A stretch of 18,812 nt of DNA from UMGS755 sp045595795 (GCA_045595795.1 JAZOBC010000058.1:1-18812), one strand, 5' to 3'. Positions 1 to 9,377 are shown, counted from the first letter of the stretch. Numbers and translations are program-made. Notes: generated by a model not told the origin, from the sequence alone.

Positions 1-119
1 AGCAGGCCTGGATTTGCCGCAACTGCGGACACATCCACACAGGAAAAGAAGCCCCCGGCGTTTGCCCTGTTTGCGCCCATCCGCAAAGCTATTTTGAAAT
101 TAGAGAGAAGAATTATTGA
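1..119 (+). CDS. Rubrerythrin-type protein, C-terminal rubredoxin-like domain (5' truncated by window edge)
   Basis: Only the last 38 codons are present, read in the frame starting at base 3 and ending in TGA at 117-119. The fragment reads AWICRNCGHIHTGKEAPGVC followed by PVCAHPQSYFEI. It has two Cys-x-x-Cys knuckles (CRNC and CPVC) that would bind one iron as in rubredoxin, and the Gly-His-x-x-x-Gly-x-x-Ala-Pro segment typical of rubrerythrin tails. Rubrerythrins reduce hydrogen peroxide in the cytoplasm of anaerobes, using a di-iron ferritin-like domain that would lie left of this window. The gene converges with the rluA-family gene and shares its terminator. It is the only plus-strand gene here. 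A stand-alone rubredoxin is less likely because the ending (SYFEI) is rubrerythrin-like, but the diiron part cannot be seen. Confidence 0.85.
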   Translation, partial: QAWICRNCGHIHTGKEAPGVCPVCAHPQSYFEIREKNY

Positions 120-130
120 TTTTTCCGTTA

Positions 131-168
131 AAAAGCCGCAGAAGCAGGTTGCTTTTGCGGCTTTTTTT
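131..168. terminator. Bidirectional intrinsic terminator between converging genes
   Basis: A 15-base-pair stem (AAAAGCCGCAGAAGC against GCTTTTGCGGCTTTT, one G-T wobble) encloses a 5-base loop (AGGTT). It is followed by seven Ts on the plus strand, and the A tract at 130-134 gives a T run on the minus strand. It sits 11 bases after the rubrerythrin stop and overlaps the stop codon of the rluA-family gene, so it can end transcription from both sides. Confidence 0.9.
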
Positions 169-1087
169 ATTTCATAATGTCATCAAAAATGCTGTTTGAA
201 AGCTCCACCATTTTCCCCTTTAACCCCTCTAAAACGCCACTCTCTTCCTGAAAGTCAAAGGTTAACCGATAGGCGCACAGAGCCTGATAACGATAGCGGC
301 TGTCCTTCGGTGCGCCATATTTAGTATCGCCCAAAAGGGGATACCCCAAATGGGATAGCTGCACACGAATCTGATGCTTGCGCCCGGTGTGCAGGGTCAC
401 CCGCAAAAGGCTTAGGTCGCCCTTTGTTTTGAGTACCCGATAATCAAGCACCGCTTCTTTAGCCCCGGGCACATCGCTTTCGCAAACCCTGACACGATTT
501 TCTTTCTCTGAACTCTTTAAATAATTCACCAACCTGCCGCTTTGTTTCTGTGGCTCGCCACACACTACACATAAGTACTGCTTTTTCACTTCACCATTTT
601 TTATTTTTTCGTTGAGCAGCCGTTGTGCCTCCGCATGCTTTGCCGCCAGCACGAGCCCGCGGGTGTTGCGGTCTAACCGATTGGAAAGTGCCGGCGCAAA
701 GGTGTTTTCTGCTTCAGGATGATATTCTCCCTTTTCATATAAATACCCCTGAATCTGCGAAAGCAGGCTATCGTCACCGCCATGGGAGGCTTGCCCTGCC
801 GGCTTATCCGCTACTAAAATATGCTCATCCTCATACACCACACAAAGTCCCTGACCGGAGGTTGTCACAGCCTTTTTTTCTTCAAAAAACTCATCGTTGA
901 TGTACAGGCATAATTCATCGCCGCAGGCAAGAACGTCTTGCGCCTGCAGTGCCTTTTTGTTGCGCTTCACTCTTTTTTTTCGCAGTTGCTTATATAAAAG
1001 GCTCTTGGGCATATGGGGGAGAAGCTTGGATAAAAACTTATCCACACGCTGTCCGCTGTCATTTTGATTCACAATAATTGTTTTCAT
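167..1087 (-). CDS. RluA-family RNA pseudouridine synthase
   Basis: Likely isomerises specific uridines in rRNA (or tRNA) to pseudouridine. Of 306 residues, 13-60 form an S4 RNA-binding domain (SGQRVDKFLSKLL start), and the catalytic domain follows from about 80. The catalytic motif is NRLDRNTRGLVL at 136-147, with Asp139 as the predicted nucleophile; the usual first histidine of HRLD is Asn here. GRKHQIRVQLSHLGYPLLGD is the usual second conserved block. Length fits the RluC/RluD group, but the target site cannot be read from sequence. The start has a weak ribosome site and lies 9 bases after the cls stop, suggesting translational coupling. It is the last gene of the six-gene series and runs into the shared terminator. 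Confidence 0.9.
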   Translation of the reverse strand: MKTIIVNQNDSGQRVDKFLSKLLPHMPKSLLYKQLRKKRVKRNKKALQAQDVLACGDELCLYINDEFFEEKKAVTTSGQGLCVVYEDEHILVADKPAGQASHGGDDSLLSQIQGYLYEKGEYHPEAENTFAPALSNRLDRNTRGLVLAAKHAEAQRLLNEKIKNGEVKKQYLCVVCGEPQKQSGRLVNYLKSSEKENRVRVCESDVPGAKEAVLDYRVLKTKGDLSLLRVTLHTGRKHQIRVQLSHLGYPLLGDTKYGAPKDSRYRYQALCAYRLTFDFQEESGVLEGLKGKMVELSNSIFDDIMK

Positions 1088-1096
1088 TTTATCACA

Positions 1097-2626
1097 TCAC
1101 ATTAAAGGCGCAATCAGTCGAAACAAGCTTTGCACCAGTCTTTTTATAAGGCCAACCCGACAGTCAGAAGCTGAAATTTTTTTACAGGCAGAAAGGGTCG
1201 CTTCAAAATCCTCTCGGATTTCTTTCACGCTTTGGCTACCGCAAATCCATGCACCGCATTCAAAATGAAGATAGAGACTGCGGCAATCTAAATTCACCGT
1301 TCCCACTGTTGCCGCCTTATCATCTGATACCATCACCTTGGAATGAAGAAAGCCGGGGGTGTATTCATAAATCTGAACGCCACCGGATAAAAGCTCTCGA
1401 TAATAGGACTGTGTGGTCATGTGCACATACCATTTATCCGGCTTGCCCGGGGTAAGAATTTTCACATCAACTCCGTTTTTGGCTGCCAAAATCAAGGCAG
1501 ATACCAATGCATCATCAATAATCAGGTAAGGGGTTTGGATGTAAAGATATTGTCTCGCAGCACAGATGAGGTTCATATACACCTTTTCCCCTACATATTC
1601 TTCATCAATAGGACTGTCGCAATAGGGAATTACATAGCCGTCTTTTTGTTTGACTTCAGTTGGCGCAGCCAAAAAACTCTCAAGATTGTCTGCTTCACCG
1701 GTCAATGCCTGCCACATTTCTAAAAACATTAAGGTAAAGCTGCTTGCTGCTTCGCCGCTTACCATAATGGAAGCATCCTTCCAATGGCCGAACCGTGCCA
1801 CGTCATTAATATACTCATCAGAAAGGTTCACACCGCCGGTAAAGGCCCATTTGCCGTCAATCACCGCAATTTTTCGGTGATCACGGTGATTTTGCAGGGT
1901 GGAAAGCACCGGACGGAATTTGTTAAAGACCTCACAGCGAATACCCATTTCAGACAGCATTTTTTGGTAATCCAAAGGCAGCAGCATGAAGCAGCCCATG
2001 TCATCATAAATCATACGCACATCAAGGCCTTCTGCCGCCTTGCGTTTTAAAACATCTAAAATTGTGTTCCACATGCGGCCTTCCTGAATGATAAAATACT
2101 CTAAAAATATGAACCGCTCTGCTTGCTCTAAACACGAAATTAATGCCTTAAATTTTTCTTCACCGGGGGATAGATACTGAATCTTTTCTCCTATATATCC
2201 GCGGAACCCGCAGGTGTTGGTCAAATAATGGCACTGGGGTGCATATTCAGGAAAATCTCGCTGCATGGCTTCTGCTACCTTAGGGTCTGCCTCACGGTAA
2301 GACTTTGTGGCTACCTGTGCCTTGGCAAGCTGCTTCTTAAAACCCATGGTCATGCCCTGAAAACGAACCATGAGATATAAAAGCCCGCCGAAAAGGGGGA
2401 ACGAAAGAACCACCACAGACCACAAAAGCTTGTAGGGAGACCGCTTGACATTGGAAATGACATGGAGCACCACTGCCAGGCTGACGAGATAGAGTGCATT
2501 GTAAATCCACCGATACGCCTGACTGGAGCTGTAGACCATGAAAATCATCAATGCGATTTGCAGCAACAGGGATACAATCACATACACCCGCCGCCGAAGC
2601 AATAATTGAACCCACTTTTTTTGCAT
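1097..2626 (-). CDS. cls: Cardiolipin synthase, two-HKD phospholipase D family
   Basis: Makes cardiolipin, typically from two phosphatidylglycerol molecules, in the inner membrane. Of 509 residues, three hydrophobic stretches lie near 13-31, 41-58 and 68-87 (membrane anchor and PLDNc region). Two phosphodiesterase motifs follow: His250-x-Lys252-x4-Asp257 (HRKIAVIDG, then GGVNLSDEY) and His428-x-Lys430-x4-Asp435 (HSKVMVSDD, then GTVNLDCRS). Both HKD motifs are intact and the length is normal for bacterial Cls. The ATG has an AAGAGGCG ribosome site about 7 bases upstream. It lies 30 bases after hemW and 9 before the rluA-family gene, so it is probably cotranscribed. Another PLD-family phosphatidyltransferase is possible, but the layout is that of Firmicutes Cls. 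Confidence 0.93.
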   Translation of the reverse strand: MQKKWVQLLLRRRVYVIVSLLLQIALMIFMVYSSSQAYRWIYNALYLVSLAVVLHVISNVKRSPYKLLWSVVVLSFPLFGGLLYLMVRFQGMTMGFKKQLAKAQVATKSYREADPKVAEAMQRDFPEYAPQCHYLTNTCGFRGYIGEKIQYLSPGEEKFKALISCLEQAERFIFLEYFIIQEGRMWNTILDVLKRKAAEGLDVRMIYDDMGCFMLLPLDYQKMLSEMGIRCEVFNKFRPVLSTLQNHRDHRKIAVIDGKWAFTGGVNLSDEYINDVARFGHWKDASIMVSGEAASSFTLMFLEMWQALTGEADNLESFLAAPTEVKQKDGYVIPYCDSPIDEEYVGEKVYMNLICAARQYLYIQTPYLIIDDALVSALILAAKNGVDVKILTPGKPDKWYVHMTTQSYYRELLSGGVQIYEYTPGFLHSKVMVSDDKAATVGTVNLDCRSLYLHFECGAWICGSQSVKEIREDFEATLSACKKISASDCRVGLIKRLVQSLFRLIAPLM

Positions 2627-2656
2627 GACTTCGCCTCTTTAATCTTTCAATTCATG

Positions 2657-3775
2657 TTATAAAAACTCGCAAAATACAGCATTGGATACGTCAATACCAC
2701 GATCCGTCAGGCAAATTCGTTCACCGTCATCGGTAAGCATGCCAAGAGACCCCAGTTTTTGAGCTACCTTGCCGTATCGCTCATTAAAGCTTATGCCGAA
2801 TTGATTTTCAAAATCACTGCGGCAAATGCCACGCTTTGTCAGTCGAAGCCCCAACACCACAAACTCTGCCATGGCATCTTCCCCCGCAATTTCGGTTTTT
2901 TCCGGCACAGTGCCGTTTTCAATCTGACTGAAATATGCCTCTAAATCAACCGGATTTTCATAGCGGCAATTTTGGTAAAAGGAATGTGCCGCCGCACCAA
3001 GACCGATATACGGCTCTCTCGTCCAATATTTTGTATTATGTCGCGCAGAATATCCCTCTTTTGCAAAATTGGATATCTCATACCGGCCATAGCCATGCTT
3101 TTCTAAAAATTCTGTCAAAATGGCATACCGCTCTCTGTCCTCCTCATCATCGGGCAGGGATAGCTCCCCCCGCTCTGCGGCGCAAAACATGGGCGTGCCC
3201 TCTGCCAAGATCAGAGAATAGCAGGAAAGATGCTCCGGCCCAATATCCACAGCTTTTTGCAGGCTTTCCACCATAGACTTTCTTGTTTGAAGAGGAATAG
3301 AAAACATGAAGTCGAGGCTCAGGTTCTCTATTCCGGCACAGCGAACCGCCTCTGCCGCTTTTTGGGCATCCTCTGCTGTGTGAATCCGCCCCAACGCCGA
3401 AAGCTCAGCATCTACCATGGACTGAACCCCTAAGCTCACCCGGTTCACGCCGGCTGCTGCTAAGCGCGAAAAGCCGGAAAGGTCACAGGTGCCGGGGTTT
3501 GCCTCCACCGTCACCTCACAGTCTGCCGAAAGAGAAAAAGAGCGCCGCACAGCTAAAAGCACCTGCTCAAGGAGCTCTGGTGCCAGTGCCGTGGGCGTTC
3601 CACCGCCTATATATACTGAATCTGCCGCTACGCCCTCATAACGTTTCATTTCTTGGATGAGGGCATGGACATATCGCTCCCCTTCCCCCAGCAAATGGGG
3701 GTAGGAAACAAAATCACAATAGCGGCATTTTTGTTTGCAAAAGGGAATGTGAATATAAATTCCTGTCTTATTCAT
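2657..3775 (-). CDS. hemW: HemW, radical SAM heme chaperone-like protein
   Basis: 372 residues. The N-terminus YIHIPFCKQKCRYCDF carries the radical SAM cluster Cys13-x3-Cys17-x2-Cys20, and the residue after the aspartate is Phe22, not the fourth Cys of true coproporphyrinogen oxidase HemN. The SAM-binding GGGTP motif is at 57-61. The C-terminal part matches the HemN C-terminal domain (GLGAAAHSFYQNCRYEN and the later winged-helix-like tail). HemW proteins bind heme and pass it to respiratory proteins; they are often misnamed HemN. Its start codon lies inside the last codons of lepA (8-base overlap), so the two are translationally coupled. lepA-hemW is a well known Firmicutes gene order. No heme synthesis genes are in the window. 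Confidence 0.92.
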   Translation of the reverse strand: MNKTGIYIHIPFCKQKCRYCDFVSYPHLLGEGERYVHALIQEMKRYEGVAADSVYIGGGTPTALAPELLEQVLLAVRRSFSLSADCEVTVEANPGTCDLSGFSRLAAAGVNRVSLGVQSMVDAELSALGRIHTAEDAQKAAEAVRCAGIENLSLDFMFSIPLQTRKSMVESLQKAVDIGPEHLSCYSLILAEGTPMFCAAERGELSLPDDEEDRERYAILTEFLEKHGYGRYEISNFAKEGYSARHNTKYWTREPYIGLGAAAHSFYQNCRYENPVDLEAYFSQIENGTVPEKTEIAGEDAMAEFVVLGLRLTKRGICRSDFENQFGISFNERYGKVAQKLGSLGMLTDDGERICLTDRGIDVSNAVFCEFL

Positions 3776-5573
3776 CCAGCTTCAAAACGGACATAAACGC
3801 CTCCTGAGGCACCTCTACGCTGCCCACCTGACGCATCCGCTTTTTGCCCTCCTTCTGCTTTTCCAGAAGCTTTTTCTTTCGTGTAATGTCACCGCCGTAG
3901 CACTTGGCAAGAACGTCTTTACGCATAGCCTTAACCGTTTCTCTGGCAATGATTTTATTCCCGATTGCCGCCTGGATGGGAATTTCAAACAACTGACGGG
4001 GGATGGCCGCTTTGAGCTTTTCAGCAATCTTTCTGCCACGGGCATACGATTTTGTGGCATGGACAATAAAGGATAGGGCGTCCACCATGTCACCGTTTAA
4101 CAAAATGTCGAGCTTTACAAGATCTGACTTTTCATAGCCTGCCAGCTCATAATCAAAGCTTGCATAGCCACGAGTGCGGGACTTCAGCGCATCGAAAAAG
4201 TCATAAATAATCTCATTTAAAGGCAGGTCATAGTGCAGTTGGGCACGGTCTGTATCAATATAGGTCATATTGTGATACACGCCACGTCTGTCCTGACACA
4301 GCTCCATCACGCTGCCCACAAACTCTGTGGGGGTCATAATGTCTGCCTTAACCATCGGCTCTTCCATATAGAGAATCTCGCTGCCCGAGGGCATGTTGGT
4401 GGGGTTAGAAATCCAAAGCTCATCGCCGTTGGTTTTCTTAACCTTATACACAACGCTGGGAGCGGTGGTCACCAAGTCTAAATTATATTCACGCTCTAAG
4501 CGTTCCTGAATAATTTCCATGTGCAATAGTCCCAAAAATCCGCAGCGGAAGCCAAAGCCCAGCGCCACAGATGTCTCAGGCTCAAAGGACAGAGAAGCAT
4601 CGTTAAGCTGCAGCTTAGAAAGAGCATCGCGCAAATCGTCATAGCGCGCACCATCTGCCGGATAGATACCGCAGAACACCATGGGGTTCACCTGCTTATA
4701 GCCGGCCAAGGGTTCTTCCGTGGGCCGTTTTGCCAGAGTAATGGTATCGCCCACGCGAGTGTCGGACACGTTCTTGATAGAGGCTGTCAAATAACCAACC
4801 TCACCGGCGGACAGCTGGTCGCACTTCAAAAATCCGTTGGGATGCAAATAGCCCAATTCCACAACCTCAAATTCTTTTTTGGTTGCCATAAGGCGAATCA
4901 AATCGCCGGTTTTCAAAGTGCCGTCTACGACACGGAAATAAATAATAACACCCTTATAAGGGTCATAAAAACTATCGAAAATCAAGGCAGAGAGCGGTTT
5001 TTCTGCATCACCCTTCGGCGGCGGAATTAAAGCCACAATCTGCTCTAACACCTCTTCAATACCAATGCCGTTTTTGGCTGAAATTTTCGGAGCATCCTCC
5101 GCAGGAATGCCAATGATGTTTTCAATCTCGCCAATGACTACCTCGGGCTGTGCCGCAGGCAGGTCAATTTTGTTAATAACCGGCATGATTTCTAAGTCAT
5201 GATCAATGGCAAGATAGGTGTTTGCCAGGGTTTGCGCCTCAATGCCTTGTGCTGCATCCACAACCAAAATAGCTCCCTCACAAGCCGCTAAGGAGCGTGA
5301 AACCTCGTAGTTAAAGTCCACATGACCCGGTGTGTCGATCAGGTTCAGCACATATTCCTCCCCATCGGAGGCCTGGTATAAAAGACGGACTGCACGGGCC
5401 TTAATGGTGATGCCTCGCTCCTTTTCCAAATCCATGTTATCCAGCACCTGGGCTTCCATTTCACGCTCAGTTAACAGACCGGTCTTTTCTAACAATCGGT
5501 CTGCCAGTGTGGACTTGCCATGGTCAATATGTGCAATAATTGAAAAATTTCTGATATGTTCCTGATTTACCAT
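3768..5573 (-). CDS. lepA: Elongation factor 4 (LepA) GTPase
   Basis: Ribosome-associated translational GTPase, related to EF-G, implicated in back-translocation and in ribosome assembly or initiation. I start it at 5573 (MVNQEHIRNFSIIAH, 601 residues, the standard length) because GAGGGAGGA sits 4 bases upstream; the in-frame ATG at 5606 would add 11 unusual residues (MQCCKSFEGGT) that are just the translated ribosome site region. G1 is AHIDHGKST at 14-22, G3 DTPGH at 80-84, G4 NKID at 134-137. The LepA-specific C-terminus is present (GGDITRKKKLLEKQKEGKKR). It overlaps hemW by 8 bases and follows purL by 78 bases. Confidence 0.97.
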   Translation of the reverse strand: MVNQEHIRNFSIIAHIDHGKSTLADRLLEKTGLLTEREMEAQVLDNMDLEKERGITIKARAVRLLYQASDGEEYVLNLIDTPGHVDFNYEVSRSLAACEGAILVVDAAQGIEAQTLANTYLAIDHDLEIMPVINKIDLPAAQPEVVIGEIENIIGIPAEDAPKISAKNGIGIEEVLEQIVALIPPPKGDAEKPLSALIFDSFYDPYKGVIIYFRVVDGTLKTGDLIRLMATKKEFEVVELGYLHPNGFLKCDQLSAGEVGYLTASIKNVSDTRVGDTITLAKRPTEEPLAGYKQVNPMVFCGIYPADGARYDDLRDALSKLQLNDASLSFEPETSVALGFGFRCGFLGLLHMEIIQERLEREYNLDLVTTAPSVVYKVKKTNGDELWISNPTNMPSGSEILYMEEPMVKADIMTPTEFVGSVMELCQDRRGVYHNMTYIDTDRAQLHYDLPLNEIIYDFFDALKSRTRGYASFDYELAGYEKSDLVKLDILLNGDMVDALSFIVHATKSYARGRKIAEKLKAAIPRQLFEIPIQAAIGNKIIARETVKAMRKDVLAKCYGGDITRKKKLLEKQKEGKKRMRQVGSVEVPQEAFMSVLKLDE

Positions 5574-5576
5574 TGT

Positions 5577-5585
5577 TCCTCCCTC
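5577..5585 (-). promoter_or_regulatory. Ribosome binding site that fixes the lepA start
   Basis: The minus strand reads GAGGGAGGA, then ACA, then the ATG at 5573. This is a strong Shine-Dalgarno match and lies within the reading frame of the longer candidate start at 5606, making that longer start unlikely. Confidence 0.85.
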
Positions 5586-5651
5586 AAAGCTCTTGCAGCA
5601 TTGCACGAATCAGTGCCTTAAGTAGTCAATCGCCACCCGGGTAAAGTCTTA

Positions 5652-8600
5652 TTATTTAAAGTATGATACGCCGGACAGGAATATTTTTTGATCCTGCACG
5701 CCGTAAATGTTTTTCGCAATGTTATCACCGCGACGTTCAGAATGTGCCATTTTACCCAGCACGCGACCATCGGGACTGGTGATGCCTTCAATGGCGCAAA
5801 CGGAGCCGTTGGGGTTAAAGGCCGTTTCGTAAGTGGGTGCACCTGATAAATCCACATATTGGGTTGCAATCTGGCCGTTTTCGGCAAGACGTTTCACCCA
5901 AGCCTCGTTAGCCGCAAACCGACCCTCACCGTGAGAAACGGGAACGGCATGAATGTCGCCTACGTTAGACAGCGACAGCCAGGGAGACAGACAGGAAGCC
6001 ACGCGGGTGTAAACCATTTGAGAAACGTGGCGGCCAATGGCGTTATAGGTCAGAGTGGGAGAATCCTCACCCAGCTCGCAAATTTCGCCATAGGGTACGA
6101 GACCCAGCTTAATCAGCGCCTGGAAGCCGTTACAGATACCCAGCATCAAGCCGTCACGCTGTTTGAGCAGTTCATTCACTGCTTCGCTGATGGCAGGATT
6201 GCGGAATACGGTGGCAATGAATTTGCCGGAGCCCTCCGGCTCGTCACCGGCAGAGAAACCGCCGGGAATCATAATAATCTGGCTGTTCTTGATGCGCTTG
6301 GTCATTTCCGCAACTGACTCGGTGATGTCGGCAGGTGTCAGATTCTTCAGAACAAACACATCGCAGTCTGCACCGGCATTGCGGAAGGCTTTTTCACTGT
6401 CATATTCACAGTTTGTCCCCGGGAACACGGGAATAAACACTTTCGGTCTTGCAATTTTATTTTTTGCAACATTGGGGCAGCTGGGTGCGCCGCTAAAGGC
6501 AGGAATGGCATCACCCTCAACCTTTTTTACTGTGGGGAAAATGCTCTCCAACGGTGCTTTCCAAACAGATAACAGCTCTTCGATGCAAAGCTTAACGTCA
6601 CCAATGGAGATGGTGCTCTCCTTACAGGTGTGACCAATTTTCACGCCGCCTAAAACCTCTGTATCGGCCGCTGTTTCAATGATGATGGCGCCCAAATCTG
6701 GTACAAACAGACGGTTCTTGATGCTTTCGCAAAGAACTGCACCAATTTTGTTACCAAAAGACATTTTGGAAACAGCCGCTGCAATACCGCCCTCTTTGAC
6801 GGTGTAAGAGCTGCGAACCAAACCCTTTTGAATGAGGCTATAGAGGTTATCATATTGCTTTTTCATATCTTCAAAGTCGGGCAGACCATCTGCCTGACGC
6901 TTCGGCGTAATGAGCCACAGGGTGCTATCAGTTTCCTTCAGCGCACCGGATACAACGGTTTTCGCAGAGGTGGGCACCACTGCAAAGGAAACCAGTGTGG
7001 GCGGAACATCTAAGTCGTTAAAGGAGCCGGACATAGAGTCCTTACCGCCAATGGCACCGATTTTCAGTGCTGTTTGTGCACGGTATGCACCAAGGAGTGC
7101 CGCAAAGGGCAGACCCCAACGAGCCGGGTCTTCACCCGGACGGGGGAAATATTCCTGGAAGGTGAGATATACTTCGTTCCGATCGCCGCCGGCTGCCACA
7201 ATTTTAGCCAGAGATTCAACAACAGCGTAAACTGCACTGTCGAAGGGGCTTTCCTTGGCCAGCTTAGGCTGATAACCAAAGGACATGAGGGTGGCCGTAT
7301 CGGTCACACCGCCGGTGGGAACCTTAGCCGCCATGCAATCCTCCGGTGTCAGCTGATACTGTCCGCCAAAAGGCATCAAGACCGTTCCGGCACCGATGGA
7401 AGCGTCAAAGCGTTCGCAAAGACCCTTTTGTGAGCAAACGTTTAAGTCTGCCAAGGTGTCGAGCCAGGTCTTTTTCACGTCTTTCACGTCTTGCTCAGCA
7501 AAATATGCCGGAGCCTGAGGTGCAGAAAGCTTAATGGATGTCTTTTTGGTTGCACCGTTTGTATTTAAAAATTCTCTGGAAATATCACAAATCAGCTTAC
7601 CGCGCCACTGCATTTTCAGGCGGGCTTCTTCTGTTACAACTGCCACGCGGGTTGCTTCCAAATTTTCTTCACGAGCTAAATCGAAAAACACTTTTTCGTC
7701 AGCCTCAGAGATGACAACAGCCATTCTCTCCTGAGATTCGCTGATGGCCAGCTCTGTGCCGTCTAAGCCGTCATATTTTTTGGGCACCTTGTCAAGGTCA
7801 ATGAACAAGCCATCGGCAAGCTCGCCCACAGCAACAGAAACGCCGCCGGCACCAAAGTCGTTACAACGCTTAATCAAGCGGGCTGCTGCTTCTTTTCTGA
7901 ATAAACGCTGAAGCTTTCTTTCCACGGGAGCATTACCCTTTTGCACTTCAGCACCGCAAGACTCTAAGGAGTGGTCATCATGAGCCTTGGAAGAGCCGGT
8001 AGCACCGCCACAACCGTCGCGGCCGGTTCTGCCACCTAACAAAATGACCAAATCCCCGGGGGCAGGACGCTCACGAACCACGTTTTTCTTCGGTGCAGCT
8101 GCAATCACGGCACCGATTTCCATTCTCTTTGCCACATAGCCCTCGTCATAAATTTCCGTAACCTGACCGGTGGCAAGACCAATCTGGTTACCATAGGAGC
8201 TGTAGCCTGCTGCTGCACCGGTGGTAATCTTTCGCTGCATCAGCTTGCCGGGCAAGGTTTCGGCCAAGGTCTTTCTCGGGTCACCGGATCCGGTGACACG
8301 CATTGCCTGATATACATAAGAGCGGCCTGATAACGGATCGCGAATCGCACCGCCAAGACAGGTAGCCGCGCCGCCAAAAGGCTCAATTTCTGTGGGATGG
8401 TTATGGGTTTCGTTTTTGAACATAATCAGCCAGGGCTCTTTTTGGCCGTCAACATCCACAGTCACCTCAATGCTGCAGGCATTGATTTCTTCAGACTGGT
8501 CGAGGCGAGCAAGATAGCCCTCTTTTTTCAGCTGCTTTGCGCCAATGGTTGCTAAATCCATGAGGCACAGAGTCTTCTTTTTACCCACATACAAGGTTTT

Positions 8601-9377
8601 GCGGGCATCTTCATAGTCTGCCAAAGCGTCTTTGATACGCTGGGGCGCATCTTCTAAATCCATGGCCTCGATTTCGGTAGAAAACGTGGTGTGACGGCAA
8701 TGGTCTGACCAATAGGTGTCAATCATTCGCAATTCTGTCAAAGAAGGGTTGCGATTTTCCGTATTTTTAAAATAGTCACGGCAGAAGCAAAGGTCTTCAA
8801 AATCCATGGCAAAGCCATAGGTGGAAAGCAGACCGGAAAGCGCTGCATCATCCATGGTAATAAAGCCTTCAACCGTAGCAACATCGGCAGGAATTTCCGC
8901 CACAGAGTCTAAGGTTTCGGGCTTTTCGTCTGATACCTCATGCGCCTCTACGGGGTTGATATAATATTTTTTTGCTGCCTGCAGGTCGGCGTCAGATACG
9001 TCACCTTCCAGCACAATCACACGGGCAGACTGCACCTTGGGGCGTTCCTGCTGTGTTAACAGCTGCACGCATTCTGCCGCTGAATCGGCACGCTGGTCGA
9101 ACTGACCGGGCAGATAGGCTGAAATAAAATACTTTGCTCCGGCATCTAAAGGACAAACTTCATCATAAACCACGTCCACCGGCGGTTCGCTGAAAATAGA
9201 GGTTCGTGCCAGGGCAAAGGCTTCATCAGAAACGCCCTGCACATCATATCGCTGAATGACGCGCACCCGTGACAGACCTTTTAGATTTAAATTGTCTTTC
9301 AAATCGCGAAGCAGATGACCTGCTTCAACATCAAATCCCGGCTTCTTTTCTACAAAAATTCTTCTGACAGTATTCAT
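5652..9377 (-). CDS. purL: Phosphoribosylformylglycinamidine synthase, single-chain PurL with glutaminase domain
   Basis: Fourth step of purine synthesis: FGAR plus glutamine and ATP to FGAM. 1241 residues. The N-terminal part (about 1-170) is the PurS-like region. WSDHCRHTTF at 223-232 and ETHNHPTEIEPFGGAATC at 323-340 are synthetase signatures. The class I glutamine amidotransferase domain starts near RPKVFIPVFPGTNCEYD (about residue 985), with nucleophile Cys1082 in GICNGFQ and His1212/Glu1214 in MAHSERR; all three are present. The protein is thus complete, combining what B. subtilis splits into PurS, PurQ and PurL. Length and N-terminus fit the large single-chain form found in many clostridia and streptococci. 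The ribosome site AAAGGAG is 6 bases before the ATG. No other pur gene is nearby, and it follows the phosphatase gene by 14 bases, so it probably shares its promoter. Confidence 0.97.
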   Translation of the reverse strand: MNTVRRIFVEKKPGFDVEAGHLLRDLKDNLNLKGLSRVRVIQRYDVQGVSDEAFALARTSIFSEPPVDVVYDEVCPLDAGAKYFISAYLPGQFDQRADSAAECVQLLTQQERPKVQSARVIVLEGDVSDADLQAAKKYYINPVEAHEVSDEKPETLDSVAEIPADVATVEGFITMDDAALSGLLSTYGFAMDFEDLCFCRDYFKNTENRNPSLTELRMIDTYWSDHCRHTTFSTEIEAMDLEDAPQRIKDALADYEDARKTLYVGKKKTLCLMDLATIGAKQLKKEGYLARLDQSEEINACSIEVTVDVDGQKEPWLIMFKNETHNHPTEIEPFGGAATCLGGAIRDPLSGRSYVYQAMRVTGSGDPRKTLAETLPGKLMQRKITTGAAAGYSSYGNQIGLATGQVTEIYDEGYVAKRMEIGAVIAAAPKKNVVRERPAPGDLVILLGGRTGRDGCGGATGSSKAHDDHSLESCGAEVQKGNAPVERKLQRLFRKEAAARLIKRCNDFGAGGVSVAVGELADGLFIDLDKVPKKYDGLDGTELAISESQERMAVVISEADEKVFFDLAREENLEATRVAVVTEEARLKMQWRGKLICDISREFLNTNGATKKTSIKLSAPQAPAYFAEQDVKDVKKTWLDTLADLNVCSQKGLCERFDASIGAGTVLMPFGGQYQLTPEDCMAAKVPTGGVTDTATLMSFGYQPKLAKESPFDSAVYAVVESLAKIVAAGGDRNEVYLTFQEYFPRPGEDPARWGLPFAALLGAYRAQTALKIGAIGGKDSMSGSFNDLDVPPTLVSFAVVPTSAKTVVSGALKETDSTLWLITPKRQADGLPDFEDMKKQYDNLYSLIQKGLVRSSYTVKEGGIAAAVSKMSFGNKIGAVLCESIKNRLFVPDLGAIIIETAADTEVLGGVKIGHTCKESTISIGDVKLCIEELLSVWKAPLESIFPTVKKVEGDAIPAFSGAPSCPNVAKNKIARPKVFIPVFPGTNCEYDSEKAFRNAGADCDVFVLKNLTPADITESVAEMTKRIKNSQIIMIPGGFSAGDEPEGSGKFIATVFRNPAISEAVNELLKQRDGLMLGICNGFQALIKLGLVPYGEICELGEDSPTLTYNAIGRHVSQMVYTRVASCLSPWLSLSNVGDIHAVPVSHGEGRFAANEAWVKRLAENGQIATQYVDLSGAPTYETAFNPNGSVCAIEGITSPDGRVLGKMAHSERRGDNIAKNIYGVQDQKIFLSGVSYFK

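Noticed and set aside
2657..3775. Annotation as oxygen-independent coproporphyrinogen oxidase HemN
   Set aside because: The fourth cysteine of the HemN Cys-x3-Cys-x2-Cys-x-Cys motif is replaced by Phe22, the mark of HemW.
5574..5606. Longer lepA start at 5606
   Set aside because: The extra 11 residues are unlike LepA proteins and include the translated Shine-Dalgarno region of the start at 5573.
5607..5651. A possible terminator or promoter in the purL-lepA gap (GCAC/GTGC hairpin, TTGACT box)
   Set aside because: The hairpin has only four pairs and no T run, and no good -10 box sits at the right distance from TTGACT.
5859..6633. Two overlapping plus-strand open frames of about 150 codons opposite purL
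   Set aside because: Both are antisense to the intact glutaminase end of PurL, overlap each other and have no promoter or ribosome site.
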